A DNA stretch of 64,000 nucleotides from DASZMX01 sp035551475 (GTDB taxonomy: Bacteria; Verrucomicrobiota; Verrucomicrobiia; Limisphaerales; Palsa-1400), in assembly GCA_035551475.1 (NCBI GenBank), contig DASZMX010000080.1:1-64000 (forward strand). The letters are read 5' to 3'. The position numbers were made by a program, and so were the translations under genes. Positions within the stretch are counted from its first letter, which is position 1. The number at the start of each line of letters is the position of its first letter. Positions 34,988 through 43,785 of this stretch are shown here, piece by piece. Below the pieces are notes generated by a model that searched no databases, was not told the origin of the DNA, and saw only the letters and a list, made by a program, of their open reading frames with translations.

Positions 34988-36718
34988 CTACAATTTCAGA
35001 TCTTTATCCGTCACCGCGCCGGACGACGCTGATGTCACCGCGCTGGCGAACTTGGCCAGCACGCCGCGCGTGTAACGCGGCGGCATCGGCTTCCACGCTT
35101 TGCGGCGCGCCTGCAATTCACGCGGCGACACGGCCAGCGTCAGTTGGCGGCGTTCGGCATCGATGATCACGCGGTCGCCGTTTTTGACGAGCGCCAGCGG
35201 TCCGCCGGCATAGGCCTCCGGCGTAATATGGCCGACCACAAATCCGTGCGTTCCCCCCGAGAAACGTCCGTCCGTAATCAGCGCGACGTCTTTTCCGAGC
35301 CCTTTGCCCATGATCGCGCTCGTCGGCGCCAGCATCTCGCGCATGCCCGGGCCGCCGCGCGGCCCTTCAAACCGAATCACCACCACGTCCCCGGCCTTGA
35401 TGGTTCCATCCAGGATTTTCGCCAGCGCCTGCTCTTCGGAATTGAACACACGCGCGATGCCCTCGAAACGCATGCCTTCCTTGCCGGTGATTTTCGCCAC
35501 GGCGCCCTCGGGCGCCAGGTTGCCATACAGAATCACCAGATGGCTGTCCTTCTTGATGGGGTTGCTCAACGGCTGGATGATTTTTTGAAAGGCCGGATAC
35601 GGCGGAACCGACGCCAAATTCTGCGCCATCGTTTTGCCCGTGACCGTGAGGCAATCGCCATGCAGCAACCCCGCGTCCAGCAACATTTTCATCAGCGGCT
35701 GAATCCCGCCCACACTTACCAGCTCGGACATGAGATATTTGCCGCTCGGCTTCAAGTCGGCCAGCACCGGCACGCGCTTGCCGATTTTGGTGAAGTCGTC
35801 CAATTCAAATTTCACCTTCGCCGCATGCGCCATCGCGAGCAGATGCAACACCGCATTGGTCGAGCCGCCCAGCGCAATCACCACCGTCACGGCGTTCTCA
35901 AACGCGCGCCGCGTCATGATGTCGCGGGGACAAAGGCCCATCTTCAACAGGTTCACGACCGCCGCGCCGGCGCGCTGGCAATCCTCTTTTTTCGCCTTGG
36001 AGATCGCATTTTGCGCCGAGCTGTTCGGCAGGCTCATCCCCAGCGCCTCGATCGCGCTGGCCATGGTGTTGGCGGTGTACATGCCCCCGCACGAACCGGG
36101 CCCGGGAATCGCGCACGATTCGATTTTTTGCAGTTGCGCGTCGGAGATTTTTTTATTCGCATGCTGCCCCACCGCCTCAAACACGGAGACCACGTCCAGC
36201 TTTCTGGAATCGCCGGTGATGCAGCCGGGCAGAATCGTGCCGCCATAAACGAACACCGCGGGCCGGTTCAAACGGGCAATGGCCATGAGCGCGCCGGGCA
36301 TGTTTTTATCGCACCCGCCAATGGCCACGAATCCGTCCATGCCCTCGCACGCCACCACCGTCTCGATGGAATCGGCGATGACTTCGCGTGAGACCAGCGA
36401 GTACTTCATCCCTTCCGATCCCATGGAAATGCCGTCGGAAATGGTGATGGTGTTGAAAATGATCGCCTTGGCGCCCGCCTTGTTCGCGCCCGCCTCGGCT
36501 TCCAGCGCGAGCTTGTCAATATGCGCGTTGCACGGCGTGACCATGCTCCAGGTGGAGGCGATGCCCACGATCGGCTTTTTAAAATCTTCCGCCTTGAATC
36601 CGACGGCGTAAAGCATGGCGCGGCTCGGGGCGCGTTCCGGCCCATCGAGCACCTCGCTGGAGTAAGGCCGCAAGGTTGACCCGGCCGGCTTGGACAGCTT
36701 CTTTTTCATAATGTGCAT
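34988..36718 (-). CDS. ilvD: Dihydroxy-acid dehydratase
   Basis: Dehydrates dihydroxy-acids in valine, leucine and isoleucine synthesis, using an Fe-S cluster. The product is 576 residues, a normal size. Motifs: VGIASTWSMVTPCNAH, GGCDKNMPGALMA (cluster Cys), GPGSCGGMYTANTM and, near the C-terminus, DGRFSGGTHGFVVGHI. A second Met three residues downstream (36709) is an equally likely start; no strong ribosome site supports either. No other branched-chain gene is next to it. Confidence 0.96.
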   Translation of the reverse strand: MHIMKKKLSKPAGSTLRPYSSEVLDGPERAPSRAMLYAVGFKAEDFKKPIVGIASTWSMVTPCNAHIDKLALEAEAGANKAGAKAIIFNTITISDGISMGSEGMKYSLVSREVIADSIETVVACEGMDGFVAIGGCDKNMPGALMAIARLNRPAVFVYGGTILPGCITGDSRKLDVVSVFEAVGQHANKKISDAQLQKIESCAIPGPGSCGGMYTANTMASAIEALGMSLPNSSAQNAISKAKKEDCQRAGAAVVNLLKMGLCPRDIMTRRAFENAVTVVIALGGSTNAVLHLLAMAHAAKVKFELDDFTKIGKRVPVLADLKPSGKYLMSELVSVGGIQPLMKMLLDAGLLHGDCLTVTGKTMAQNLASVPPYPAFQKIIQPLSNPIKKDSHLVILYGNLAPEGAVAKITGKEGMRFEGIARVFNSEEQALAKILDGTIKAGDVVVIRFEGPRGGPGMREMLAPTSAIMGKGLGKDVALITDGRFSGGTHGFVVGHITPEAYAGGPLALVKNGDRVIIDAERRQLTLAVSPRELQARRKAWKPMPPRYTRGVLAKFASAVTSASSGAVTDKDLKL

Positions 36719-36794
36719 TTAACGAAGGAATGGGCGCGCTGACAAGCTTCAGCATGCCGCGCAGGATTGACTCACCCACTCCGCAGGCGCATGC

Positions 36795-37871
36795 TTGAGG
36801 GCCGTGCCGCTCAAAGAAAACGCCCCGTCCGCCGGCCTCACGGCCTGGACGCTGTTGCTGCTCTGGACCAGCCTGATCCTGGCGGCGAACGTTGTTTTTG
36901 CCTTCACCACCTGGCGCCAGCACGCGGCGGTGACGTATCTCATCACGGTCGGCAAAATCGCGCAAAGCTCGGAAGGCCAGGGGCCGCTCGGCAAGCGCGG
37001 CTTGCATTTGCGCTACACCTACGCCGTTCATGGCGTCAATTATAGCGGCTCGCGTTACCGCTATGACGACGAAAACGTCAGCCTGCATTACGGCCGGATC
37101 ATGCAGGATTTTCCCACTCATTCCACCCACCCGGTTTACTACAATCCGCGGGATCCGCGCGATTCCACGCTGGCGCCGGGCGTGGACGGCTGCGACTTGT
37201 TGCTGCTGCTGGTGGCTTTGCCCTTCAACGTGATCACGGCCGTTGTGTGGAAAGCATTCCTGAACGCCCGTCCCCTGCGCCGTTCCCGCCGCGAGGCTGG
37301 CGGCGTGAAAATCATGCGGCGCGAACGCCGCCTCAAGGTCCGCCTGGCCGAAACGTCCGCCGTGGAAGCCGGCTCCTACGCCGCTGGGCTCGGCGCCATC
37401 GTCGGAGCCACCGCCGCCGTTTTCAGTTCCGGCTTCAGCGAGTCGCTGGAATTTATGACCCGCGTTTGGATCGCCACCCTCCTTCTCGGCGTGGCGGTGG
37501 GCGTCTGGAAACATCTCCGCAACGCCTCCGGAAAATTCGACCTCCACTTGGACGCCGCACCCGCGGAATTGATCCTGCCTCAAACCGCCGGGCGCCCGGC
37601 CCCCCTGCGCGTGACGCGCGCCGCCCTGCGCGGCGTCATCGTCCAGCGCCGGGTTAGCGCCACGCCCAGCGGCAATCATTACAGCTACGTCCCCGCCCTG
37701 CGTTTGACTGAAGGAGACATCGGCCGCACGGCGCCCCTTGTGACGTGGGGCTGGAATGAAGCCAAAGCCCGCGCCTTTGGGGAATGGCTCAGCCGCGAAC
37801 TCGGCGCGGAATTCGACGGGGTGCAGGACGAAACGGCCCCTCCCGCCCCCGCCGTCACGATGGCTGCTTGA
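36795..37871 (+). CDS. DUF3592 membrane protein
   Basis: A 358-residue protein with membrane segments at about 18-38, 133-155 and two near 200-240. Between the first two lies an external domain with LRYTYAVHGVNYSGSRY and HPVYYNPRDPRDSTL, which is the DUF3592 pattern. The C-terminal region has no known motif. The start is uncertain: TTG at 36795 or GTG at 36801. Function is unknown. The end overlaps the convergent tadA by 17 bases. Confidence 0.7.
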   Translation: MRAVPLKENAPSAGLTAWTLLLLWTSLILAANVVFAFTTWRQHAAVTYLITVGKIAQSSEGQGPLGKRGLHLRYTYAVHGVNYSGSRYRYDDENVSLHYGRIMQDFPTHSTHPVYYNPRDPRDSTLAPGVDGCDLLLLLVALPFNVITAVVWKAFLNARPLRRSRREAGGVKIMRRERRLKVRLAETSAVEAGSYAAGLGAIVGATAAVFSSGFSESLEFMTRVWIATLLLGVAVGVWKHLRNASGKFDLHLDAAPAELILPQTAGRPAPLRVTRAALRGVIVQRRVSATPSGNHYSYVPALRLTEGDIGRTAPLVTWGWNEAKARAFGEWLSRELGAEFDGVQDETAPPAPAVTMAA

Positions 37872-38343
37872 GCTTTCGTTGCGCGGCAAAAAAAGTTTGC
37901 AGCAGCCGCCGGCATTCCTCCTCCCGCACTCCCGGCGTGATGGCGCTCTTATGGTTCAGCGTGGGAAACTGCAGCAGGTTCAAGGCGCTGCCCGCCGCGC
38001 CGCCCTTGTGATCGCTCGCCCCAAACACCACCCGCGCCATCCGCACATGCACAATGGCGCCGGCGCACATTGGGCACGGCTCTTTTGTCACATACAAGGT
38101 GCAGTCGTTCAGGCGCCAATCGCCCACCGCCTCCTCCGCCTGGGTGATGGCCAGCATTTCCGCGTGCGCGGTGGCGTCCTTGAGCAACTCCACCTGGTTG
38201 AAGGCGCGGCCGATAATGCGGCCGGCGCGCACGATGATGGCCCCGACAGGCGTTTCCTCCGCCTCATACGCCCGGGCGGCCTGGCGCAACGCCTCGCCCA
38301 TGAAATATTCGTCGCTCTGCAAATCGATGATCGGATCGTCCAT
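37855..38343 (-). CDS. tadA: tRNA-specific adenosine deaminase (TadA-like)
   Basis: Zinc deaminase of the CDA fold. From the ATG at 38343 it has 162 residues, with the catalytic motif HAEM (His60, Glu62) and the zinc motif PCPMCAGA (Cys90, Cys93). TadA makes inosine at the tRNA-Arg wobble position; the spacing and the RMARVVFGASDHKGGAAGS region fit TadA, although guanine deaminase relatives are possible. The start overlaps the Nudix gene stop as TAATG, so it is translationally coupled with the Nudix gene. Confidence 0.85.
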   Translation of the reverse strand: MDDPIIDLQSDEYFMGEALRQAARAYEAEETPVGAIIVRAGRIIGRAFNQVELLKDATAHAEMLAITQAEEAVGDWRLNDCTLYVTKEPCPMCAGAIVHVRMARVVFGASDHKGGAAGSALNLLQFPTLNHKSAITPGVREEECRRLLQTFFAAQRKLKQPS

Positions 38344-38846
38344 TAATTTTTGCTCTCCTCCAAATTCCATTCCTGCCGCCCATCCGCGTGGCAATGGCAA
38401 TGCGCCGCAAAAAATCCCTGGCGATGCCGCCAGAACAACGGCCAGATTTGCTCGCGATCTGTCCGCGGCAGGGCCAGGTTGGCCAAGTCGTTCGCCGCAA
38501 AAAAGGCAAACGCCCCTTCCGCGTGGGCCGGCGGCAATTTCGTCAACCGCGGCTTCACTTCAAATAAAAACATCAGCCAATGCGCCTGCCCTTCGTAGCC
38601 ATGTTCGCTGACAATTCCCGCCAGACGCAAATCGGCGGGTTGCAACTCCGCGCCCATCTCTTCCTTCGCCTCGCGGCAGGCGCAGGCATACGGCGATTCT
38701 CCCAACTCCATCTGCAGCTTGCCGCCGCAAGGGCTCCACAAGCCGCGGTTGGGCTCGCGCTCCCGGCGCAACAACAAGATCTCCTCCTCGGCATTGAAGC
38801 AATAGAGCAGCGTCGAAATATGGTAGGCCAGCGGCATGGGTCGCAT
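38343..38846 (-). CDS. Nudix hydrolase
   Basis: A 167-residue hydrolase of nucleoside diphosphate-linked compounds. The Nudix box is seen as GGKLQMELGESPYACACREA followed by KEEMGAE; between GGK and GE it has two residues more than the standard GX5E spacing, while the REUXEEXG catalytic core is complete. Substrate unknown. The gene starts directly after the stop of the PQQ-like gene (no spacer) and overlaps tadA, so three unrelated activities share one transcript. Confidence 0.85.
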   Translation of the reverse strand: MRPMPLAYHISTLLYCFNAEEEILLLRREREPNRGLWSPCGGKLQMELGESPYACACREAKEEMGAELQPADLRLAGIVSEHGYEGQAHWLMFLFEVKPRLTKLPPAHAEGAFAFFAANDLANLALPRTDREQIWPLFWRHRQGFFAAHCHCHADGRQEWNLEESKN

Positions 38847-40133
38847 TTATTTTCCAATGCAATACAAATGCTCCGCCGTGCGAACAAACAACTCGTGCTG
38901 CGCGGCCGCGATCGTGGCGTGCGTCATGCCTTCCTCCATTTTTATGGTGGACAGAACCCGTCCATCCGCCGCGGAGAAAACCACGGCGGTGGCGCGCTCG
39001 CTGAGGCAATAAATCTTGCCGTCCGCCCCGGTGGGCGAGGCGCGAAAGGTTTCGCTGACGCCCGCGGGCTGGCGCCATGATTCCTTGCCGGTTTTTGGAT
39101 CGAGGCAGACCATCATTTGTTTATCGCCATCGAACTCAAACAATTTCCCCTGGTAAAAAAGCGGCGTCACGCAGTCGGTGGGATACTCGGCATATTGCCA
39201 GGCGAGATTTTTGTCCGTCACATCGCCCTGCCCGCCGTCGCGAAAGGCCAGCAGCGGATTGCGCTTGGGCCCGCACACAAACACCAGGCCGTCCCCCGCC
39301 ACCGGCGAAGGCACAATGCGGGAGGAGGACGGATTTTGCGGGCTGCGCAAACCGCCGGCCCGCCACAATTCGGCGCCAGTCTCAGCGTCATGCGCCGTCA
39401 CATAATCCCCGCCCAGCACGATAATCTCCGCGCGTCCGCCAGACTCGACCGCCAGCGGCGTGGTGTAGGCCTCCTGCGATTCGCGGACGGCGCCCGTCCG
39501 GCGCTCGTGCCGCCACAATTCGCGGCCGCTTTTGGCGTCCAGGCAAAGCAGGTAGGAAAGGTGCCCGCCATTTCCGTCCGCGCGCTGCAAGACTTGTATG
39601 TAAAGACGATTTTTAAACAGCAGCGGGCTCGACCCGTAGAGAAACTGAATCGCGAAACGCTCGTGATTGGCGCTGATGTTCCGCGCCCACAAGGGCTGCC
39701 CCTGAAAATCAAACGCCGCCACGTCTCCGGCTCCGCTCATCACCCACACGGTTTGGCCGTCGGTGACCGGTGACGGCGAGGCCATATTGTTGCGCCCGAC
39801 CGAGCGGTCGCCCACCGAAACTTGCTTTTGCCACCGCTGTTTTCCGGTCGTCCGGTCGAGACAAATCAATTGGATGCTTTTGTTTTCGTCCGGGCTGCTG
39901 ACGAACACTGCGTCGTCCCACACAATCGGCGTGGCGTGGCCTTCCCCCGGCAGCGGCGCGGCCCAGCGCACGTTGGCGGTTTTGCTCCAGGTGTCAGGAA
40001 GATTCGTTTCGTCGGCCGAGCCGTTGAGAAAAGGGCCGCGCCATTGCGGCCAATTGCCGGCGCGGATGGGTCCGGCGAAAAACAGGCACAGCGCGGCGGC
40101 GCCCAGAATGGCGGCTCTCGTTTGCATGCTCAA
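38847..40133 (-). CDS. Secreted PQQ-like beta-propeller protein
   Basis: A 428-residue protein with a signal peptide (ILGAAALCLFFAGPIRA|G) and repeated PQQ-like blades such as LICLDRTTGKQRWQ, LLCLDAKSGRELWR, MVCLDPKTGKESWR and the opening NWPQWRGPFLNG. That opening is typical of the large PQQ-propeller families of Planctomycetota and Verrucomicrobiota. No dehydrogenase active site residues can be named, so it is more likely a BamB-like or binding propeller than an enzyme. First gene of a three-gene operon with Nudix and tadA. Confidence 0.85.
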   Translation of the reverse strand: MSMQTRAAILGAAALCLFFAGPIRAGNWPQWRGPFLNGSADETNLPDTWSKTANVRWAAPLPGEGHATPIVWDDAVFVSSPDENKSIQLICLDRTTGKQRWQKQVSVGDRSVGRNNMASPSPVTDGQTVWVMSGAGDVAAFDFQGQPLWARNISANHERFAIQFLYGSSPLLFKNRLYIQVLQRADGNGGHLSYLLCLDAKSGRELWRHERRTGAVRESQEAYTTPLAVESGGRAEIIVLGGDYVTAHDAETGAELWRAGGLRSPQNPSSSRIVPSPVAGDGLVFVCGPKRNPLLAFRDGGQGDVTDKNLAWQYAEYPTDCVTPLFYQGKLFEFDGDKQMMVCLDPKTGKESWRQPAGVSETFRASPTGADGKIYCLSERATAVVFSAADGRVLSTIKMEEGMTHATIAAAQHELFVRTAEHLYCIGK

Positions 40134-40235
40134 AGTGTGGTCTGGCCGCCGCCTGATGAAAACAAAATTTCACCGGAGACGGCGTTCAGGGAATTAACCA
40201 ATACCGCCACCCACGCCAGGCGATAAATTGGCCGC

Positions 40236-40775
40236 ATGGATGCAACAACTCTTGAAGAACCCCAGCCGGCGGTGCAAAGCGGCCACGGCATCAAAGCCGT
40301 GCGCGCCTGCACGATTAATCAGCCGGTCGAAGCGCTTTACAATTTCTGGCGGACTCTGGAAAACCTCCCGCTCGTCATGAAAAATCTGGTTTCCGTGACT
40401 CCCATTTCGTCCACGCGCTCCCATTGGGTGGCGCGCGGCGCGCGCGGCAAAACCATTGAATGGGACGCCCTCATTATCAATGAGCATCCCAACGAATTAA
40501 TCGCCTGGAAAACAGCGGAGAACTCCGATGTCGCGCACGCTGGCTCCGTTCGTTTTCGGCCCGCGCCGGGCGGCCGCGGCACGGAGGTCGTTGTGACTTT
40601 CGAATACGACCCCATGCATTTCGACCTGAAAATCTTCAGCCGCCTTTTCGGCAAAAAACCCGCCGATACTCTCGGCGCGGATTTATACCGTTTTAAAGCC
40701 TTGATGGAAACGGGCGAGGCGCCCACCAACGAGGGTCAATCGGCCGGGGCCGGCCAAAAAGAGGAGGCCGCATGA
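40236..40775 (+). CDS. SRPBCC/cyclase-dehydrase family protein
   Basis: A 179-residue protein of the START-like SRPBCC fold, which binds hydrophobic ligands. The stretch TINQPVEALYNFWRTLENLPLVMKN is the typical start of the polyketide cyclase/dehydrase family, and TEVVVTFEYDP is the matching strand near the end. The last 20 residues are low complexity. The stop overlaps the ATG of the following alcohol dehydrogenase (ATGA). This gene pair suggests that the protein handles a substrate or product of the dehydrogenase. Confidence 0.85.
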   Translation: MDATTLEEPQPAVQSGHGIKAVRACTINQPVEALYNFWRTLENLPLVMKNLVSVTPISSTRSHWVARGARGKTIEWDALIINEHPNELIAWKTAENSDVAHAGSVRFRPAPGGRGTEVVVTFEYDPMHFDLKIFSRLFGKKPADTLGADLYRFKALMETGEAPTNEGQSAGAGQKEEAA

Positions 40776-41962
40776 AGGCGCTTTGCTGGCTGGGAAAACA
40801 TAATTTGGGCGTCGAAAACGTGCCCGATCCCAAAATTCTTAATCCGGGCGATGTCATCGTCAAAATCACCACCACCGCCATTTGCGGCTCCGATTTGCAT
40901 CTTTACGCCGGCTACATTCCAAGCCTGAAAGCCGGCGATATTCTGGGCCATGAATTCATGGGCATCGTGGAGGAGGTCGGGCCGGAAGTGAAACGTCTCA
41001 AGGTCGGCGACCGCGTCGTGGTGCCCTTCACCATTTCGTGCGGACGCTGCCATTTTTGTCAACACGATCTTTGGTCGCTCTGCGACAATTCCAACCCGAA
41101 CGCTGTTGAACTGGAAAAAATCACCGGCTACAGCACGGCGGGATTGTTCGGCTACTCCCACCTTTACGGCGGTTACGCCGGCGGCCAGGCCCAATATGCG
41201 CGCGTTCCCTACGCGGATTTTGGCCCGATCAGAATCGAAAGCGATCTGGATGATGAGAAGGTGTTGTTTCTCTCCGATATTTTTCCCACCGGCTACATGG
41301 CGGCGGAGAATTGCAATATCCAATCTGGCGACGTCGTGGCGGTGTGGGGCTGTGGGCCGGTGGGCCAGTTTGCCATTCGCAGCGCCCTGCTGTTGGGCGC
41401 CGAAAAAGTCATTGCCATCGACGACGTGCCGGAACGCGTGGAAATGGCGGAGCAAGCCGGCGCGCAGGTCATCTGGGCCAACAGCGAAGACGTCTCCGAT
41501 CAAATCAAGCAGGCCACCGGCGGACGCGGCCCGGACGCATGCATCGACGCCGTGGGCATGGAGGCTCACGGCTCCACCTACGACGCCATCAAACAATCCT
41601 TAAAACTCGAAACCGACCGGCCTTACGCCTTGCGCCAGGCGATCAATCTCTGTCGCAAGGGCGGGACCGTTTCCATTCCCGGCGTCTATGCGGGCTTTTT
41701 GGACAAAATGCCTTTCGGCGCCGCGGTGGCGAAAGGTTTGACGTTCAAGATGGGCCAAACCCACGTCCAACGTTACCTGCGCCCGCTTCTCGATCTCGTG
41801 GAAAAAGGCGCGATCGACCCTTCGTTTGTCATTACCCATCGCGCGCCTTTGACCGACGCGCCAAAAGCGTACGAAATCTTCGCGAAAAAAGAGGACAAGT
41901 GCATTAAAGTGGTGCTCAAGCCGTGGGAAGACGGCGCCCCTGGCGCCAACGGCGAGGTTTGA
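40772..41962 (+). CDS. Zinc-dependent alcohol dehydrogenase (MDR family)
   Basis: A 396-residue medium-chain dehydrogenase. The catalytic zinc ligands Cys38 and His60-Glu61 (GHEFMGIVEEVG) and the structural zinc cysteines 90, 93, 96 and 104 are all present; the NAD site is GCGPVG at 193-198. The extended loop and overall pattern resemble glutathione-independent formaldehyde dehydrogenase-type enzymes, but the substrate is not established. Co-translated with the SRPBCC gene upstream. The next gene starts 54 bases later. Confidence 0.9.
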   Translation: MKALCWLGKHNLGVENVPDPKILNPGDVIVKITTTAICGSDLHLYAGYIPSLKAGDILGHEFMGIVEEVGPEVKRLKVGDRVVVPFTISCGRCHFCQHDLWSLCDNSNPNAVELEKITGYSTAGLFGYSHLYGGYAGGQAQYARVPYADFGPIRIESDLDDEKVLFLSDIFPTGYMAAENCNIQSGDVVAVWGCGPVGQFAIRSALLLGAEKVIAIDDVPERVEMAEQAGAQVIWANSEDVSDQIKQATGGRGPDACIDAVGMEAHGSTYDAIKQSLKLETDRPYALRQAINLCRKGGTVSIPGVYAGFLDKMPFGAAVAKGLTFKMGQTHVQRYLRPLLDLVEKGAIDPSFVITHRAPLTDAPKAYEIFAKKEDKCIKVVLKPWEDGAPGANGEV

Positions 41963-42016
41963 CAGGCGACGCAGCGCCGCCTTGCGTTAGGCCGGGTTTT
42001 GCCTATCCTGCGGCGA

Positions 42017-42769
42017 ATGTTCCGTGACAAGAAAGTTGTGGTGGTCATGCCCGCCTACAATGCGGCCAAGACCCTCGTCCAGACCTATAACGAAGTCATG
42101 GAGCAGAACGTGGTGGATCGGGTCATCATCGTCGATGATGCCAGCCGCGATGAAACCTCCCAAATCGCGCGCACCCTGCCGCAGACCATCGTCCTGACGC
42201 ACCCGCGCAATCTCGGCTACGGCGGCAATCAAAAAAGCTGCTACCGTCTCGCGCTCGAGCAAGGCGCGGACATTGTCATCATGGTCCATCCGGATTCGCA
42301 GTACACGCCCAAGCTTATTCCCGCGATGGCCTCGATGATTGCCAGCGGGCTTTATCCCTGTGTGCTGGGCAGCCGGATTCTGGGCAATTACGCGCTGCGC
42401 GGCGGCATGCCGCTCTGGAAATACATCGCCAACCGATTCTTGACGCTGGCCGAAAACATCCTGCTCGGAGCCAAGCTGTCCGAATACCACACCGGTTACC
42501 GCGCCTTTTCGCGCGAACTGCTGGAGCGCCTGCCGCTGGGCGAAAACTCCAACGACTTTGTGTTTGACAACCAGATGCTCGCCCAGATCCTCTGGTTCGA
42601 TTACACCATCGCCGAGGTCAGTTGCCCCACCCGTTATTTTGACGACGCCTCCTCCATCAATTTCCGCCGCAGCGTCACGTATGGTTTTGGCTGCCTCGGC
42701 GCCGCCCTGCAATTCCGCCTTTCCAAATGGGGTCTGCTGTCCACGCCCCGCTTTCCCAAATCCACATGA
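42017..42769 (+). CDS. Glycosyltransferase family 2
   Basis: A 250-residue GT-A fold transferase. From the ATG at 42017 it has VVVMPAYNAAKTL at the start, the nucleotide-binding IIVDDASRDET, the DxD-like HPDSQY and the acceptor-side LSEYHTGYRAFSREL. It lacks membrane anchors seen in many relatives, so it is probably a peripheral enzyme of the dolichyl/polyprenyl-phosphate sugar transferase type. The stop overlaps the ATG of a YncE-like gene (ATGA). Confidence 0.88.
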   Translation: MFRDKKVVVVMPAYNAAKTLVQTYNEVMEQNVVDRVIIVDDASRDETSQIARTLPQTIVLTHPRNLGYGGNQKSCYRLALEQGADIVIMVHPDSQYTPKLIPAMASMIASGLYPCVLGSRILGNYALRGGMPLWKYIANRFLTLAENILLGAKLSEYHTGYRAFSRELLERLPLGENSNDFVFDNQMLAQILWFDYTIAEVSCPTRYFDDASSINFRRSVTYGFGCLGAALQFRLSKWGLLSTPRFPKST

Positions 42770-43785
42770 ACCTGCGCCTCCTCGCCACCCTTTTGCTTCT
42801 CGGTTGCGCCCGCCTCGCGTCCGCCGCCGATTTGTATTATCTCACCCACGAAATTCCCATCGGCGGCGAGGGCGGGTGGGATTATCTCTCGCTGGATGCC
42901 GCCGCGCGCCGCCTTTACGTCACGCATGCCACCAAAGTGGTCGTCATCGATGTGGATCGCGAAGGCATTCTGGGACAGATCACCGGCACGCCGGGCGTGC
43001 ATGGTTTCGCGCTGGCCCCAGAATTGAAACGCGGCTTCGCCAGCAACGGCCGTGAAGGAACCGTCAGCATCGTCGATCTGCTGACCCTCAAGACGATTTC
43101 CAAAACCACCGCCGGCGAAAATCCCGACGCCATCATTTACGAGGCCGGCCGGCAGGAAGTTTACGCCTTTAACGGGCGCAGCCCATCCGTCACGGTCATC
43201 GCCGCCGCGACCGGCGTTGTTGTCACCAACACGCCGCTTCCCGGCAAGCCGGAATTCGCCGCCGCCGATGCCTTCACGGGCCGCGTTTATTGCAACATCG
43301 AGGATAAAAACGAAGTCGTGGTTCTGGATGCCAAAACCCACGCGGTCGTTCAGGTGTGGCCGATTACACCGGGCGAAGAAGCTTCCGGCATGGCCATTGA
43401 TCCCGCGACCCATCACCTTTTCATTGGCTGCCACAATGAGCGCATGTTGATGCTCAACGCCGCCACCGGCGGACTTCTCGATAAGGTTGCCATCGGGCAA
43501 GGCGTGGATGCTTGCGCGTTCGATCCGGGCACGCAACTGGCCTTCAGCTCCTGCGGCGATGGCACGACCACCATCGCGCGGGAATTGGGCGGCAAACTCG
43601 AAGTGGTGCAAACGCTCTGGACGCGCCGCGGCGCCCGCACCATGGCCCTCGATCCGCAAACTCATAAAATCTATCTTGCCACCGTCGATTACGAAGCCCA
43701 ACCGGATGATCAGACCCGTCGCCCGCGCCAGATTCCCAACACCCTGAAGGTCCTGGTCTATTCGATGGCGAAATCCGCGCCATGA
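42766..43785 (+). CDS. Exported YncE-like beta-propeller protein
   Basis: A 339-residue exported protein. The signal peptide MNLRLLATLLLLGCARLASA could be cut by signal peptidase I after ASA; a lipobox-like LLGC is also present. The rest is a propeller of YVTN/YncE type, with blades such as ARRLYVTHATKVVVIDVD, TGRVYCNIEDKNEVVVLDA and THHLFIGCHNERMLMLN. Ligand unknown. It is translationally coupled both to the glycosyltransferase before it and to the ABC permease after it. Confidence 0.85.
   Translation: MNLRLLATLLLLGCARLASAADLYYLTHEIPIGGEGGWDYLSLDAAARRLYVTHATKVVVIDVDREGILGQITGTPGVHGFALAPELKRGFASNGREGTVSIVDLLTLKTISKTTAGENPDAIIYEAGRQEVYAFNGRSPSVTVIAAATGVVVTNTPLPGKPEFAAADAFTGRVYCNIEDKNEVVVLDAKTHAVVQVWPITPGEEASGMAIDPATHHLFIGCHNERMLMLNAATGGLLDKVAIGQGVDACAFDPGTQLAFSSCGDGTTTIARELGGKLEVVQTLWTRRGARTMALDPQTHKIYLATVDYEAQPDDQTRRPRQIPNTLKVLVYSMAKSAP

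Noticed and set aside
38359..38400. Upstream start of the tadA frame
   Set aside because: The Met at 38343 overlaps the Nudix stop as TAATG and matches the family length; the longer frame lies within the Nudix gene.
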